Notes: generated by a model from the sequence alone, not told the origin. A stretch of DNA of 41,795 nucleotides from Campylobacterales bacterium (GCA_016744895.1 JADGDK010000012.1:1-41795), one strand, 5' to 3'; shown: positions 1 to 9,340, counted from the first letter of the stretch. A program made the numbers and translations.

Positions 1-397
1 ACTCATATCCATATAAATCATCAAGATGATGTTGTATATCCCGTACACTCATACCTTTGGTATAGAGTGAAAGTATTAAATCTTCACTTCCATCTAATAG
101 AACTTCTCTTTTTTTAACTAGTTGTGGTTGAAAAGAAGAGTCTCTATCTCGTGGAATTGATAGATCTATTTGTCCATATTTAGACTTGACTCTTTTATCA
201 TTGTAGCCGTTACGGTAATTGGAAGTTTCTGACTCTTGGTGTTTCTCATACCCTAAATGAGAAGTTAACTCCTCCTCACTCATTGTCTGTATAGCCTCTT
301 TTAAAATACCTTTAAACTCATTGGTAATATCATCTAAAGAAGTAAATGTACCTTCTTTTATTTGCCTTTTTAACTCTTCTTTATTTAGTATGCTCAT
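1..397 (-). CDS. IS256-family transposase, N-terminal part (3' end outside window)
   Basis: Own translation from ATG at 397: MSILNKEELKRQIKEGTF...MSEEELTSHLGYEKHQESETSNYRNGYNDKRVKSKYGQIDLSIPRDRDSSFQPQLVKKREVLLDGSEDLILSLYTKGMSVRDIQHHLDDLYGYE; typical IS256 (mutator) motifs. Not in ORF track because it is open at the edge. Confidence 0.9.
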   Translation of the reverse strand, partial: MSILNKEELKRQIKEGTFTSLDDITNEFKGILKEAIQTMSEEELTSHLGYEKHQESETSNYRNGYNDKRVKSKYGQIDLSIPRDRDSSFQPQLVKKREVLLDGSEDLILSLYTKGMSVRDIQHHLDDLYGYE

Positions 398-484
398 ATG
401 TAAACCTTTTTAAAATAATTTACTTGATTACTATATCAAATAAATTCACTTTTTTGGATTTACACAGTTAGATTTACACTCCCC
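1..484 (-). mobile_element. IS256-family insertion sequence, one end only (runs off window)
   Basis: Minus-strand reading gives an IS256-type transposase N-terminus; beyond the gene start, minus strand reads GGGGAGTGTAAATCTAACTGTGTAAATCC (about 456-484), which resembles IS256-family terminal inverted repeats. Exact boundary inferred. Confidence 0.75.
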
Positions 485-731
485 TTTAATATTAACAATT
501 ATATTATATGCTGTTTGGTTATTTATTTTTGGGATAATTATTCTTGATACCTATAGTCCAAATCAATGTATAGCTGATAATTGTTACCCTTTTTCATGGT
601 GGGAAGACCTTATGTTTTTTCTAGCTACTTTTGTTTCTTTTATAATTATTGGAGTATATTTTTTTAAAAAGTTTGTTTTTATTAAAGCAAATAGTAAAAC
701 CTTAGTTGAGAAAAAGGAATATTATTGTTAG
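485..731 (+). pseudogene. 3' remnant of a small membrane-protein gene cut by the IS end
   Basis: Frame open from the IS end to TAG at 729-731: ...ILTIILYAVWLFIFGIIILDTYSPNQCIADNCYPFSWWEDLMFFLATFVSFIIIGVYFFKKFVFIKANSKTLVEKKEYYC*; no convincing start between IS end and the first TM segment. Confidence 0.5.
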
Positions 732-1126
732 ATAGTATTTTTACAACAGATACTGACAACAATATCATTTTTTATAAATGGGGTGGTGTTGGTAAAGCTC
801 ATATTGTCAATGATAAAACTAAACAAAAAAAACTTATTAAATTAATAGACAGAAGAGATTTTTTTCTAAGACCTATGATTTTTACGTCAATAATGGAAAA
901 TTTAATTTGGTTTTTAATCTTTGGACCAATTATAATATTTTTAATACCACTTGTACTTAGCTCTACACTTTTGGGAATACCTATATTCTTTAGTATTAAG
1001 TATTTTTTTCACAATTTATCAAATCTAGAAATTTTAGGTATTACTGTTCTAATAGACTTTATTATTTTTCTATTGATCTATTCATATCAAGTTGATAAAG
1101 TTCTTAATGAAGAAAAAAATCTATAG
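725..1126 (+). CDS. hypothetical membrane protein
   Basis: 133 aa ORF with two hydrophobic segments; TTG start overlapping the end of the preceding frame. Confidence 0.55.
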   Translation: MLDSIFTTDTDNNIIFYKWGGVGKAHIVNDKTKQKKLIKLIDRRDFFLRPMIFTSIMENLIWFLIFGPIIIFLIPLVLSSTLLGIPIFFSIKYFFHNLSNLEILGITVLIDFIIFLLIYSYQVDKVLNEEKNL

Positions 1127-1177
1127 TCCAAATTGCGGTAAAAATTTTGAGTAAAAGATGAATTCATGGTACAACTC

Positions 1178-1522
1178 TTAACTTGTTTCCTCTGTGTTTT
1201 CTGTATCTTCTTCTGCTGAAGTATCCTGAGCAACTATTTCTTTTGGTTTCTTAATACCTTCAAAACTAAGTATCTCTATATTTAACATTTCTGCTTCTTC
1301 TAATACTAAAATATCAATGGTTTTGATAAGATTTTGGAACTCTATAACTGCTAATTTATCATTATTTTTAGAAATTCTACACTCCAATTTCCAAAAATCA
1401 ACACCTTCTGGTAAAGGTTTGTTTTTTTCTCTTTTTATATATTTTCTTATCTCATGTTTAATTGCTTCAACAACTCTATCTTTGTTTCTTTTTTCTTCTA
1501 TCAGTTTATATGTTTTGTTCAT
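1178..1522 (-). CDS. hypothetical protein
   Basis: 114 aa charged ORF; same strand as downstream RNase H-like gene. Confidence 0.6.
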   Translation of the reverse strand: MNKTYKLIEEKRNKDRVVEAIKHEIRKYIKREKNKPLPEGVDFWKLECRISKNNDKLAVIEFQNLIKTIDILVLEEAEMLNIEILSFEGIKKPKEIVAQDTSAEEDTENTEETS

Positions 1523-1571
1523 TTTTTACCTTTTGTGGATTATATCACTATGTTAAATAAAAGGGCTTAAA

Positions 1572-2060
1572 TCAAATATTTTCCCTCAGAGCCTTTCTTG
1601 TAGCTTTATCGACAAGTGTAAAAACTTCATCTATCTCATCTTTGACAGATGTTTTTTTATGTCCTTTTACCTTAACAAACTCACATTCTAAAATATCCAT
1701 CATCTTAAAAAACTCTTTATATAGTGTATAATTTTTTATCTGTTTGTTTTTACCTGTCATATAGTTTTTTTGCTCAAGCCTATCTCGTCTGGCTGACAAA
1801 CCTATAATATTTTGACAATCTGTATACACTATTGTTTTAAAATTTTTTAAACTCACTTCACCTAGCGCCCATAAAAGCGTCTCTAACTCTAACTTTGTTG
1901 AGGATGTATTATAAAATCTTTTAGTTTTAATCTTTTTTTTCAACTTAGATGAAGAAAATTCAGAATTCTCTACAAGTAAATAAGCTCCAACTCCCTCTCC
2001 GCTTTGAGGATTTACACTAGCATCTGTAAATAAAAATATTTTTGGTTTAGTTTGATTCAC
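1572..2060 (-). CDS. RNase H-like protein
   Basis: LFTDASVNPQSGEGVGAYLL...TKLELETLLWAL...VYTDCQNIIGL...VKGH: RNase HI fold acidic residue pattern. Confidence 0.75.
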   Translation of the reverse strand: MNQTKPKIFLFTDASVNPQSGEGVGAYLLVENSEFSSSKLKKKIKTKRFYNTSSTKLELETLLWALGEVSLKNFKTIVYTDCQNIIGLSARRDRLEQKNYMTGKNKQIKNYTLYKEFFKMMDILECEFVKVKGHKKTSVKDEIDEVFTLVDKATRKALRENI

Positions 2061-2319
2061 AATTTTTTTAATTAAGCGATCTCTCGACTATGCTTTTTAT
2101 ATCTGTAGTTTATTTTAGCCATTGATGATCCTATTTTTTAATATGTGATTATAACAAGTTTTAGAGACGGGGAACATAATCGCTATATCCTCACAAAGCA
2201 TAGAGTTGCAACATAAGAAAAGCTGTAAGAGTCTCATAAAGAAGAACAAAACGTACAAATTTTAAAGATAATGACAAAGTTGAATTATGAGTTTTATCAC
2301 CTAAAGAAAATTGTGGTGT

Positions 2320-2730
2320 TTAAATCACATACTCTGGATTATTACTAATATCTTCATATTTTTTGAGTTCAGAGAGTGAAATATCAAAATTTTTATAACT
2401 TTTTTCTTTAAAATTATTCCAAAACTGTTTTAGGGCATGGTTTTGTGTTTTACATACGGTTTCAAAATAACTATCTTCAACGATTTCAACAACATCTGCT
2501 AAAGTGATTTCTGAGAGTTGACGATTGAGTTTGTATCCTCCATATGCACCTTTGATACTGATGAGAATACCACTCTTTTTAAGTTCCAATAAAATTTGCT
2601 CTAGAAAATTTTGGGGAATATTTGCACTTGTTGCTATATCTTTAATTTTTGTAGCTTTATCCCCATCTCTAGAGTCCAAATCGTATAGTGCAGCAACAGC
2701 ATAAAATGTTTTTGCGGATAGACCGATCAA
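2320..2730 (-). CDS. Rrf2 family transcriptional regulator
   Basis: MIGLSAKTFYAVAALYDLD...IATSANIPQNFLEQILLELKKSGILISIKGAYGGYKL: Rrf2 wHTH signature. Confidence 0.9.
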   Translation of the reverse strand: MIGLSAKTFYAVAALYDLDSRDGDKATKIKDIATSANIPQNFLEQILLELKKSGILISIKGAYGGYKLNRQLSEITLADVVEIVEDSYFETVCKTQNHALKQFWNNFKEKSYKNFDISLSELKKYEDISNNPEYVI

Positions 2731-2739
2731 ATAGACTCC

Positions 2740-3174
2740 TCATAGAATTTTCAAAGTTTTTAACCCTTGATATATTTTACATCCTACACAAAAACCAAAC
2801 AATGTCTCTAATAAAGCGCAACTAAAAAGTACGCTTATAAGCCATGTCGCATAGGTTGATGCATCAAATGTCACAAGCACTGCTATGATAAATAACATAC
2901 TCCATCCAAGGTATAGAGAAAACCTTTTAGGTGCTTCATCACTAAGCTTTGGCTCGATTTTTAGCTTTTCTAGTATAACTAAACTCAGTTGAAAAAATAA
3001 ACTATAGCGATTTAGGCGAAGTGCCCTTAGTGAGAAGTCTATGAACAGTAGGTAAACAAGCACTTTGCTAGAAGTGAGTAAAAACAAAAGTGCGGTTATC
3101 GTAACAAAAACGGATATCGCTCTTACGACTTGTTCGTTGATACTTATATGTGAAATAGGGCAGGTTGCTGACAT
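2740..3174 (-). CDS. DUF4395-type membrane protein
   Basis: CPISHISINEQVVRAISVFVTITALLFL... multiple TM segments and GFCVGCKIY C-terminus. Confidence 0.7.
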   Translation of the reverse strand: MSATCPISHISINEQVVRAISVFVTITALLFLLTSSKVLVYLLFIDFSLRALRLNRYSLFFQLSLVILEKLKIEPKLSDEAPKRFSLYLGWSMLFIIAVLVTFDASTYATWLISVLFSCALLETLFGFCVGCKIYQGLKTLKIL

Positions 3175-3316
3175 GTTGATCCTTTGTGATCTTTAATTTA
3201 GAGAAATTATAGCCTAATAAATTTTAATGTCAAGTAAATCTATGGATTTTATTGTTATTTAAGTTTTTTATGTGTAGGCTAATAGGGAATTTATCAAAAA
3301 ACACAAAGGAGATTGT

Positions 3317-4045
3317 TTGAAAAGAAGAGGTTTTCTAAAGTTTACTGGGCTTTCAGCATCAGCCATAATCATAGCGCCATCGCTGATCACAGAAAACTTA
3401 TATGCATCTGATGGAGGTCTCTATAAAGCGTATGAAAAAGTACAGCTTAAAGACAAAGAGGGAAATCCATTGACTATAAAGAGTTTAAAAAAAGAGGAGA
3501 ATTATCTGTTTCATTTTCCTATGAAATCGACACCTTGTATCTTGGTTGATTTAGGAGAGCGTACACAAAAGGATGTCACATTAAAAGCGGATGATGGTAC
3601 AAAATATATTTTTAAAGGGGGTGTAGGTGAAAATGACTCTATAGTAGCATTTTCTGCAATTTGTCCACATCAGTTAACACATCCTACTCCAGAGACTAGT
3701 CTTTTTCAGTATGTGTCAAATGCTGGAAAAACGCTTTCTCATGACAAGGGTGGGGTTTTTGTTTGTTCTTCTCATCTGTCCGCTTTTAATCCTAAAGAGG
3801 GTGGTAAAAGAGTGAGTGGCCCTGCGACTGAAGGGTTGACGCAAATAGTATTGGAAGTTGACAAAGACAATACTATTTGGGCAGTTGGTGTTTTAGGACC
3901 TAGTAAGTTTCATGACTATTTTGATGCATTTAAAGATGAGTTTAAAAAATATTATGAGGGGAGAAGACGTGCTAAAAAATTGGTAAAACATGAGGCTAAA
4001 GTAGTTTCATTGGATAGTTTTTCAAAAGATATCATCCAGTATTAG
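3317..4045 (+). CDS. Rieske [2Fe-2S] domain protein with Tat signal
   Basis: MKRRGFLKFTG Tat-like leader; CPH...CSSH Rieske cluster-binding motifs. Start is TTG. Confidence 0.85.
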   Translation: MKRRGFLKFTGLSASAIIIAPSLITENLYASDGGLYKAYEKVQLKDKEGNPLTIKSLKKEENYLFHFPMKSTPCILVDLGERTQKDVTLKADDGTKYIFKGGVGENDSIVAFSAICPHQLTHPTPETSLFQYVSNAGKTLSHDKGGVFVCSSHLSAFNPKEGGKRVSGPATEGLTQIVLEVDKDNTIWAVGVLGPSKFHDYFDAFKDEFKKYYEGRRRAKKLVKHEAKVVSLDSFSKDIIQY

Positions 4046-4092
4046 GAGCTTAGAAAAATTATCCAAAATGGGGTAGGGCTGTATAAATATAA

Positions 4093-5478
4093 ATGAATAA
4101 AAAGGAAAAAATTGTGAAAAGAAGATCGTTATTTAAACTAGCAGGTGTGGCAGCGGCTGTTGCTGTGACTCCTGTAAGTAAATTAATCGCAGATACAAAA
4201 GTGAAATCTATAGAAAATAGAAGAAGTGGGAAAACAGTTCTCATCATCGGTGGTGGTTTTGGTGGCTTGACTGTTGCTAAGGAGCTTCGTAAAAAAGATA
4301 AAAGTATAGAAGTGACCATTATCGAAAAGAAAGATATCTTTATGTCTTGTCCTTTTAGTAACTCTTACTTAGGTGGGTTAGATGATGTGGGGCTTGATAC
4401 ATTGACGCATGATTATTATTCGGCATCGGTGAAGCATGGTTATAGTTTTGTGCAAGCAGAAGTGACGCAGATTGATAGAAAAAATCAACACATAACGACA
4501 ACAAATGGGAATTTTACTTATGATATCTTGGTGCTTTCTCCAGGTATCGCTTATGATTGGGAAAAACAGTTTCCAACATGGAGTAAAGAGAAAGTTGCAG
4601 ATGTAGCGCATTCATGCCCAGCTGCGTTAATGCCTGGAAGTGAACATCTCGCACTGAAACGTCAACTTGAAAACATGGATGATGGAAATGTCATCATAGT
4701 CCCTCCTGCAAAAGGAAAATATAGATGTCCTCCAGCGCCGTTTGAACGAACTTCTATGATCGCAAACTATATGAAAAATGAAGAGATCAGAGGAAAGGTG
4801 ATCGTACTTGATACACGAGATGGAAAGTTTTCAAAAGGAGCTGCATTTCAAGAGTCATGGCGTGATATTTTTCCTGATATCATCGAGTATAAAGGACTTA
4901 CTGAAGTTATAGATGTGGATACAAAAGTAAAAATTGTGACCTATATAGAGTATCAAAATAAGAAAGATTATATAGGAACGACGAAAACATTAAAGTATCA
5001 AGTCTGTAATCTCATCCCTATCAATAAATGTTCACCTGTAGTTAAGATGGCTGGTGTAGCGGTAAATGAGTCTGGATATGCGGTCATGGATGGGTATAGT
5101 TTTAGATCAAAAACTGATCAAAATATCTATGTTGTTGGTGATGCTGTATCTCATAAAATTCCACCAAGTGGTCAAACTGCTATTTGGGGTGCAAAAAGAG
5201 CAGCAGGTCAAATTGCTGATCAAGTCAATGGACGAAAATCAGATTTTAAAGCGAACTTACCAGCAAGAGCAGCCAATGTATGTTTTTCTATGGTAAGTGG
5301 AAAACCTGAAGAGGCAATCATGGTAACACATACATTTTCAGCAGATCCAAGTGGGGTACTCAAAGGAAAAGGTACAGTTCCAAAGTCTCAAGATGGAAGC
5401 GGAAAATTTAGATCAAAAAGTACGGCAAAGCTTACTAGAGAGTGGTTTAGTGGTGTCAAAAGAGAACTATTTTCTTAA
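4093..5478 (+). CDS. FAD-dependent sulfide dehydrogenase, flavocytochrome c flavoprotein (FccB/SoxF)-like
   Basis: Tat-like leader (KRRSLFKLAG), GGGFGGLTVAKELRK FAD motif, HSCPAALMPG and YRCPPAPFERTSM motifs typical of FCSD, C-terminal FCSD region. Confidence 0.85.
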   Translation: MNKKEKIVKRRSLFKLAGVAAAVAVTPVSKLIADTKVKSIENRRSGKTVLIIGGGFGGLTVAKELRKKDKSIEVTIIEKKDIFMSCPFSNSYLGGLDDVGLDTLTHDYYSASVKHGYSFVQAEVTQIDRKNQHITTTNGNFTYDILVLSPGIAYDWEKQFPTWSKEKVADVAHSCPAALMPGSEHLALKRQLENMDDGNVIIVPPAKGKYRCPPAPFERTSMIANYMKNEEIRGKVIVLDTRDGKFSKGAAFQESWRDIFPDIIEYKGLTEVIDVDTKVKIVTYIEYQNKKDYIGTTKTLKYQVCNLIPINKCSPVVKMAGVAVNESGYAVMDGYSFRSKTDQNIYVVGDAVSHKIPPSGQTAIWGAKRAAGQIADQVNGRKSDFKANLPARAANVCFSMVSGKPEEAIMVTHTFSADPSGVLKGKGTVPKSQDGSGKFRSKSTAKLTREWFSGVKRELFS

Positions 5479-5493
5479 AGGTTGAGGTGAAGT

Positions 5494-5817
5494 ATGAAAT
5501 TTATAATTAAAAAAATTGGTTTATTGATGTTTAGCATGGCACTGCTTTTAAATGTAGCACAAGCTGGAAATGTAAATATTGGTCAAAGTATTTACGCTAA
5601 TGAGATAGGCTCAGAATGTGGCATGGATGGTGTGAAATTTACAGATCTCCATACACCTAAAGAGTGGCTTAGTCTCTATAGAGGTGATAAGTTACAAGAT
5701 GAGATACGAAAAATTTGTCCAAAATTAAAAGTATATGATCCAAAGTGGAGTGAACATCTCTTCACTTTTTTGTATGAGTATGGTAAAGGTTCAGGGGTTC
5801 AACCTACTTGTAGATAA
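5494..5817 (+). CDS. small exported cytochrome-c-like protein lacking a CXXCH haem motif
   Basis: Signal peptide MKFIIKKIGLLMFSMALLLNVAQA; GQSIYANEIGSECGMDGVKFTDLHTPKEWLSLY; three cysteines but no CXXCH. Confidence 0.6.
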   Translation: MKFIIKKIGLLMFSMALLLNVAQAGNVNIGQSIYANEIGSECGMDGVKFTDLHTPKEWLSLYRGDKLQDEIRKICPKLKVYDPKWSEHLFTFLYEYGKGSGVQPTCR

Positions 5818-5826
5818 TGTTTTTAA

Positions 5827-5863
5827 GTGCCAAAGTGGGGGAGTTTATCTCTTGCTTTGGCAT
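5827..5863. terminator. bidirectional terminator hairpin between FCSD operon and toxin-antitoxin pair
   Basis: TGCCAAAG...CTTTGGCA arms followed by TTTT. Confidence 0.65.
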
Positions 5864-5939
5864 TTTAAGTTTGTACTATCAGATGTATAGATGCGAGTAT
5901 GGAAATATCATTGATGATTACACCAAAACATTTATTTCT

Positions 5940-6206
5940 TTAGAAAAGCTTTGAATGACTTCCTACACGAACAAGTGCTAACTCTAAAATATCATTATCA
6001 ATCCTATAAATTAACAATAGATCTGGTTGAACATGACACTCTTTACATCCCAAGTAGTTTCCTATAAGTTTATGGTCTTTGAGTTCTTCATCTAATTTCT
6101 TACCCTCTGCTAATATTTTAACAACTGGTTTTAGTAAATCTTTTTCTTTATTTGAAAGTCTTTTATAATCTTTTTTAAAACTTGTAGTTCTAAAAATTTC
6201 ATACAT
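5940..6206 (-). CDS. YafQ/RelE-family mRNA interferase toxin
   Basis: MYEIFRTTSFKKDYKRLSNK...LKDHKLIGNYLGCKECHVQPDLLLIYRI...LVRVGSHSKLF. Confidence 0.9.
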   Translation of the reverse strand: MYEIFRTTSFKKDYKRLSNKEKDLLKPVVKILAEGKKLDEELKDHKLIGNYLGCKECHVQPDLLLIYRIDNDILELALVRVGSHSKLF

Positions 6207-6458
6207 TTACGAATCCAAGTCATCAAAAAGTTCATCTACATTTTTGAAGCTTTTACCTTTTTTTGTCTCTAGTTCATCAAGAGCCTGTTTAGTTTTATCA
6301 TTTGGTATTTTTAACTCAAATGGCAATCCTTTGTTTAATACTATCATGTTGTTAAATACACTTATCGCTTGAGAATAGTTAAGTCCCATTTGACTTAAAA
6401 TCTCTTTTGCTTGATGATAACTTGTCTCTTCAACTCGTATTGTTGTTTGAGTTTTCAT
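6207..6458 (-). CDS. RelB/DinJ-family antitoxin
   Basis: RVEETSYHQAKEILSQMGLNYSQAISVFNNMIVLNKGLPFELKIPN; directly abuts the toxin. Confidence 0.9.
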   Translation of the reverse strand: MKTQTTIRVEETSYHQAKEILSQMGLNYSQAISVFNNMIVLNKGLPFELKIPNDKTKQALDELETKKGKSFKNVDELFDDLDS

Positions 6459-6550
6459 GATAACTCCTTATATTTTCTATATTATATCCCATTTTGAATA
6501 CAAAATCAATATTTTTTCGTTTGTTTTCTTGATGGACTTAGAACTTTTAG

Positions 6551-6617
6551 GGTAACGGCTATCTTTAAAAATAAGTTAAGAATTGAACTCTTGTATACCT
6601 CTATAGATTTTGTTACC
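6551..6617 (-). repeat. attC-like inverted repeat (candidate)
   Basis: Minus strand GGTAACAAAATCTATAG...GATAGCCGTTACC, 67 bp with GGTAAC/GTTACC ends and inner CTAT/ATAG; overlaps the stop codon of the oxidoreductase gene. Confidence 0.35.
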
Positions 6618-7176
6618 TGTTTTGTTGTTCGATAGTATTTAATATTTTATTTGTATTTTCTTTGCTTGTATCCACCCCACCAAATATACTAAATTTTTCA
6701 AGTTTCATTCCACAAAATTCTATAATTTGTTTTTTAAACATATTTTTCAATCTTCTATGTGCTCCTGTAATCATATATATAAAATATGGTGCACCAGTTG
6801 TTGTAAAGACTTTTACAGTTTTATTTTGCAATAAACCTTTTGGTCTTGAATTGACATATTCGAAGGCAAAGCCTTTGGACAAATTCCAGTCAAAAAAGTT
6901 TTTTAGTATTGCTGGTGTACTACCCCACCAATATGGAAATACAAAAACTAACTCGTCTGCTTTTGTGATTTTATCTTGATAATATTTCATTTCTTGTGTT
7001 ACTTCAAGTTCATTTGCATTTTGATATGTAAAAAATGGTTGTTGATGTTTGTCTGTATATAAATCAATTATTTCAACTTCATTGTTTTTAGTTATCATTA
7101 TCTCTTTATATTTGTTTGCCATTGCAAATGAGAAACTATCCTGTTTTGGATTTGCTACTATTATTAAAATATTCAT
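6613..7176 (-). CDS. NAD(P)H-dependent oxidoreductase (flavodoxin-like fold)
   Basis: MNILIIVANPKQDSFSFAMANKYKE...ADELVFVFPYWWGSTPAILKNFFDW...VKVFTTTGAP. Confidence 0.88.
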   Translation of the reverse strand: MNILIIVANPKQDSFSFAMANKYKEIMITKNNEVEIIDLYTDKHQQPFFTYQNANELEVTQEMKYYQDKITKADELVFVFPYWWGSTPAILKNFFDWNLSKGFAFEYVNSRPKGLLQNKTVKVFTTTGAPYFIYMITGAHRRLKNMFKKQIIEFCGMKLEKFSIFGGVDTSKENTNKILNTIEQQNR

Positions 7177-7223
7177 TGTTTTATTGCTCCTTAAATTGTT
7201 TAGATAACGTGTGTAGGTACATT

Positions 7224-7460
7224 TTAATCTTCAGGAAGTGCGTTAAAATCTTCCTTTTTATTTGTAAACCATTTTATCATTTCTTCTGGTTTTTGCATAA
7301 GTATTTGAATCCTACCCATCGCTTCAAGATGCTCTGGGTCTTGTGATTGAAACATCTCCATGCCATGCTGTTTACTTAACTCTACGATTTCTTCAAAAGT
7401 ATTTGCTTGAAATGTTTTATCACAAGCTCCTCCAAGTTGTTTACATGTCATTGATTTCAT
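7224..7460 (-). CDS. DUF1059-type small protein
   Basis: MTCKQLGGACDKTFQANTFEEIVELSKQHGMEMF. Confidence 0.8.
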   Translation of the reverse strand: MKSMTCKQLGGACDKTFQANTFEEIVELSKQHGMEMFQSQDPEHLEAMGRIQILMQKPEEMIKWFTNKKEDFNALPED

Positions 7461-7845
7461 AATTTTCCTTCTTTTTCATTTGTTTTTTTTCACACTTTTC
7501 AATTAATAAAATTTTGGTCTGATCTATATAGTATTTTATCGCTTTTTTTTCGGTTTTACCAAACTTTTTAATTTTTTGTCCTCTTATGATTTTTCCTTTA
7601 CCAAAAAATAAATTTGGAATATCTTCTATAAAAGCTCCTTTAAACCATCCTATATGAACATAATCATCTTTCACTCTAATATAGCAAAAACCGCTATCAA
7701 ACTCTTTTGAGTAGTACGAGGTAAGATTATTTGTAAAGTTTTCTTTGATATCACTTTCATCATTACTGATATTTGTGATAATACAATCTCTCACATCTAA
7801 AAATAGCTCAGCTAAAGAGGAATTCATGTCTTTATCAAATTGCAT
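7441..7845 (-). CDS. DUF1801/YdhG-like protein
   Basis: SGFCYIRVKDDYVHIGWFKGAFIEDIPNLFFGKGKIIRGQKIKKF; overlaps next gene by 20 nt. Confidence 0.55.
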   Translation of the reverse strand: MQFDKDMNSSLAELFLDVRDCIITNISNDESDIKENFTNNLTSYYSKEFDSGFCYIRVKDDYVHIGWFKGAFIEDIPNLFFGKGKIIRGQKIKKFGKTEKKAIKYYIDQTKILLIEKCEKKQMKKKENYEINDM

Positions 7846-7889
7846 TTTTACTCATTTTATTTTTGTTGCTACTACTTGTTTTGATCGTT

Positions 7890-8144
7890 TTAATCTCCAC
7901 CACCTCCAAATATATCACCATCATAAAATCCATTTGTTTTATCTTGTGCATGAGGTGGTTTTTTATCTTGATTTCTTTGTAAACAATCAAAGTAAGGAGG
8001 TATGTGATAAAAACATAATCCCAATGCTATTACAATTGGAAAAAATACTAATGGAAGATCAAGTAAATAATTACTTATAGGAATGGATAGAATTGATAGA
8101 GCTACGATAATTAAATTTTTATTGTATTTTCTACAATCTTCCAT
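7890..8144 (-). CDS. hypothetical small membrane protein
   Basis: 84 aa with a hydrophobic hairpin and Gly-rich C-terminus. Confidence 0.5.
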   Translation of the reverse strand: MEDCRKYNKNLIIVALSILSIPISNYLLDLPLVFFPIVIALGLCFYHIPPYFDCLQRNQDKKPPHAQDKTNGFYDGDIFGGGGD

Positions 8145-8216
8145 TCAAATCCCTTTTATTTTTTACACATAAATATTAGACTTGTACTCATAACGTTTGA
8201 CTTGAGGAATAGTTTG

Positions 8217-8810
8217 TTAGTCTTTAAACCACCAAGAAGACCAACCTTTTATGTAGTTTGCTAATAACTCATATCCTCTATCTCTTGGATGGGCACCATC
8301 GTTTGATGAAACTTCATCTTGCCATATTTTATCATTGATTAATCTTTCATAGATTGAAAGATAAGGAATATTTAATTTATTACATAAAGTTTGATAGGTT
8401 TCATCTAGTTCTTTGATTATTTTATTTTGTTCATCATCATTGATAGGAGGCATACCAATCATTATGACATCATATTTTTTTGATGCCATAGATAACATAT
8501 TTTTAGCATTTGAAATACTATCTTTGAGCGAAACTCTTTTTTGTCCATTCTCAATAACAGTATCATTTACACCAAATGAAAAAATAACTTTATTTTCTGA
8601 TATTTCAGGTAGTCTTGCTTGACACTCTGCTTCCCATCTTTTTAATATATCTGCTGAAGTCTCTCTTCTAATACCAAGATTATAGTGTGTTATATCAATT
8701 TCATTATTTTGAGATTTTGCACTCAACCTTCCAGTCCAGCCTAGTTTTTCTGGATCTCCTGTTCCATTAATAAATGAGTCTCCAATATAGCAAATACGAA
8801 CATCTCTCAT
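8217..8810 (-). CDS. SGNH/GDSL-family hydrolase
   Basis: ICYIGDSFINGTGDP (block I), FSFGVNDT, SNDGAHPRDRGYELLA (block V). Confidence 0.88.
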   Translation of the reverse strand: MRDVRICYIGDSFINGTGDPEKLGWTGRLSAKSQNNEIDITHYNLGIRRETSADILKRWEAECQARLPEISENKVIFSFGVNDTVIENGQKRVSLKDSISNAKNMLSMASKKYDVIMIGMPPINDDEQNKIIKELDETYQTLCNKLNIPYLSIYERLINDKIWQDEVSSNDGAHPRDRGYELLANYIKGWSSWWFKD

Positions 8811-8812
8811 TC

Positions 8813-9340
8813 TTAACCTTTAATATCTATTTTTAATTTTCTTCCACCCGATATTTCAAAACTATTATTTTCATAAAATGATAGCGTTTTATCAAATTGA
8901 GGTAATGGTGGGGTCGTAACTTCTAATCTTTTCCAATTCTTTGAAATAGCAAATTCTTTTGCTTTTTCTAATAATAGTTTACCTACGTTCAAAGAACGAT
9001 ACTCTTGTCTAACATATAATTCAGGTATCGTTCCATATGCACCTTCCGCATATAAAGCATAGCTTTCATACATTGAAATAAATCCTATGGATTTGTCATT
9101 ATCTTTTGCAATAAAAACAAAATAAAGATTTTTTGATATTAAATCTTCTGCTCTTTTTTGTGTTTCTTCTTGATTGAAATTAAAAGCTTTAATGTTTATT
9201 ATATCCATAATCTCTTGGAGTAGTTCTCCTGTCATTATAGATATATCTAATGAATCATCTTTGGTTGATTTTATTATTTCAATACTCATTTCTTTGTTTA
9301 TGTCCTGTTTCAATTGTTTCAATTTTTGTAATGATAGCAA
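8813..9340 (-). CDS. GNAT N-acetyltransferase
   Basis: YGTIPELYVRQEYRSLNVGKLLLEKAKEFAISKNWKRLEVTTP acetyl-CoA motif; actual start may be the internal Met near 9288. Confidence 0.85.
   Translation of the reverse strand: MLSLQKLKQLKQDINKEMSIEIIKSTKDDSLDISIMTGELLQEIMDIINIKAFNFNQEETQKRAEDLISKNLYFVFIAKDNDKSIGFISMYESYALYAEGAYGTIPELYVRQEYRSLNVGKLLLEKAKEFAISKNWKRLEVTTPPLPQFDKTLSFYENNSFEISGGRKLKIDIKG

Noticed and set aside
1317-1556. 79-aa plus-strand ORF over 1178-1522
   Set aside because: Shadow frame of the minus-strand gene; Phe/Leu/Ser-rich, no independent support.
2061-2319. Readable peptide (TPQFSLGDKTHNSTLSLSLKFVRFVLLYETLTAFLMLQLYAL*) in frame after the Rrf2 stop codon
   Set aside because: No start codon of its own before the late Met and no recognisable homology; could be a decayed gene tail or chance frame.
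4059-4319. Antisense ORF (86 aa) opposite the FCSD gene start
   Set aside because: Lies entirely opposite well-supported coding sequence; low-complexity hydrophobic translation typical of shadow ORFs. The same applies to other track ORFs opposite coding genes (e.g. 14153-14557, 31729-31947, 40585-40800).
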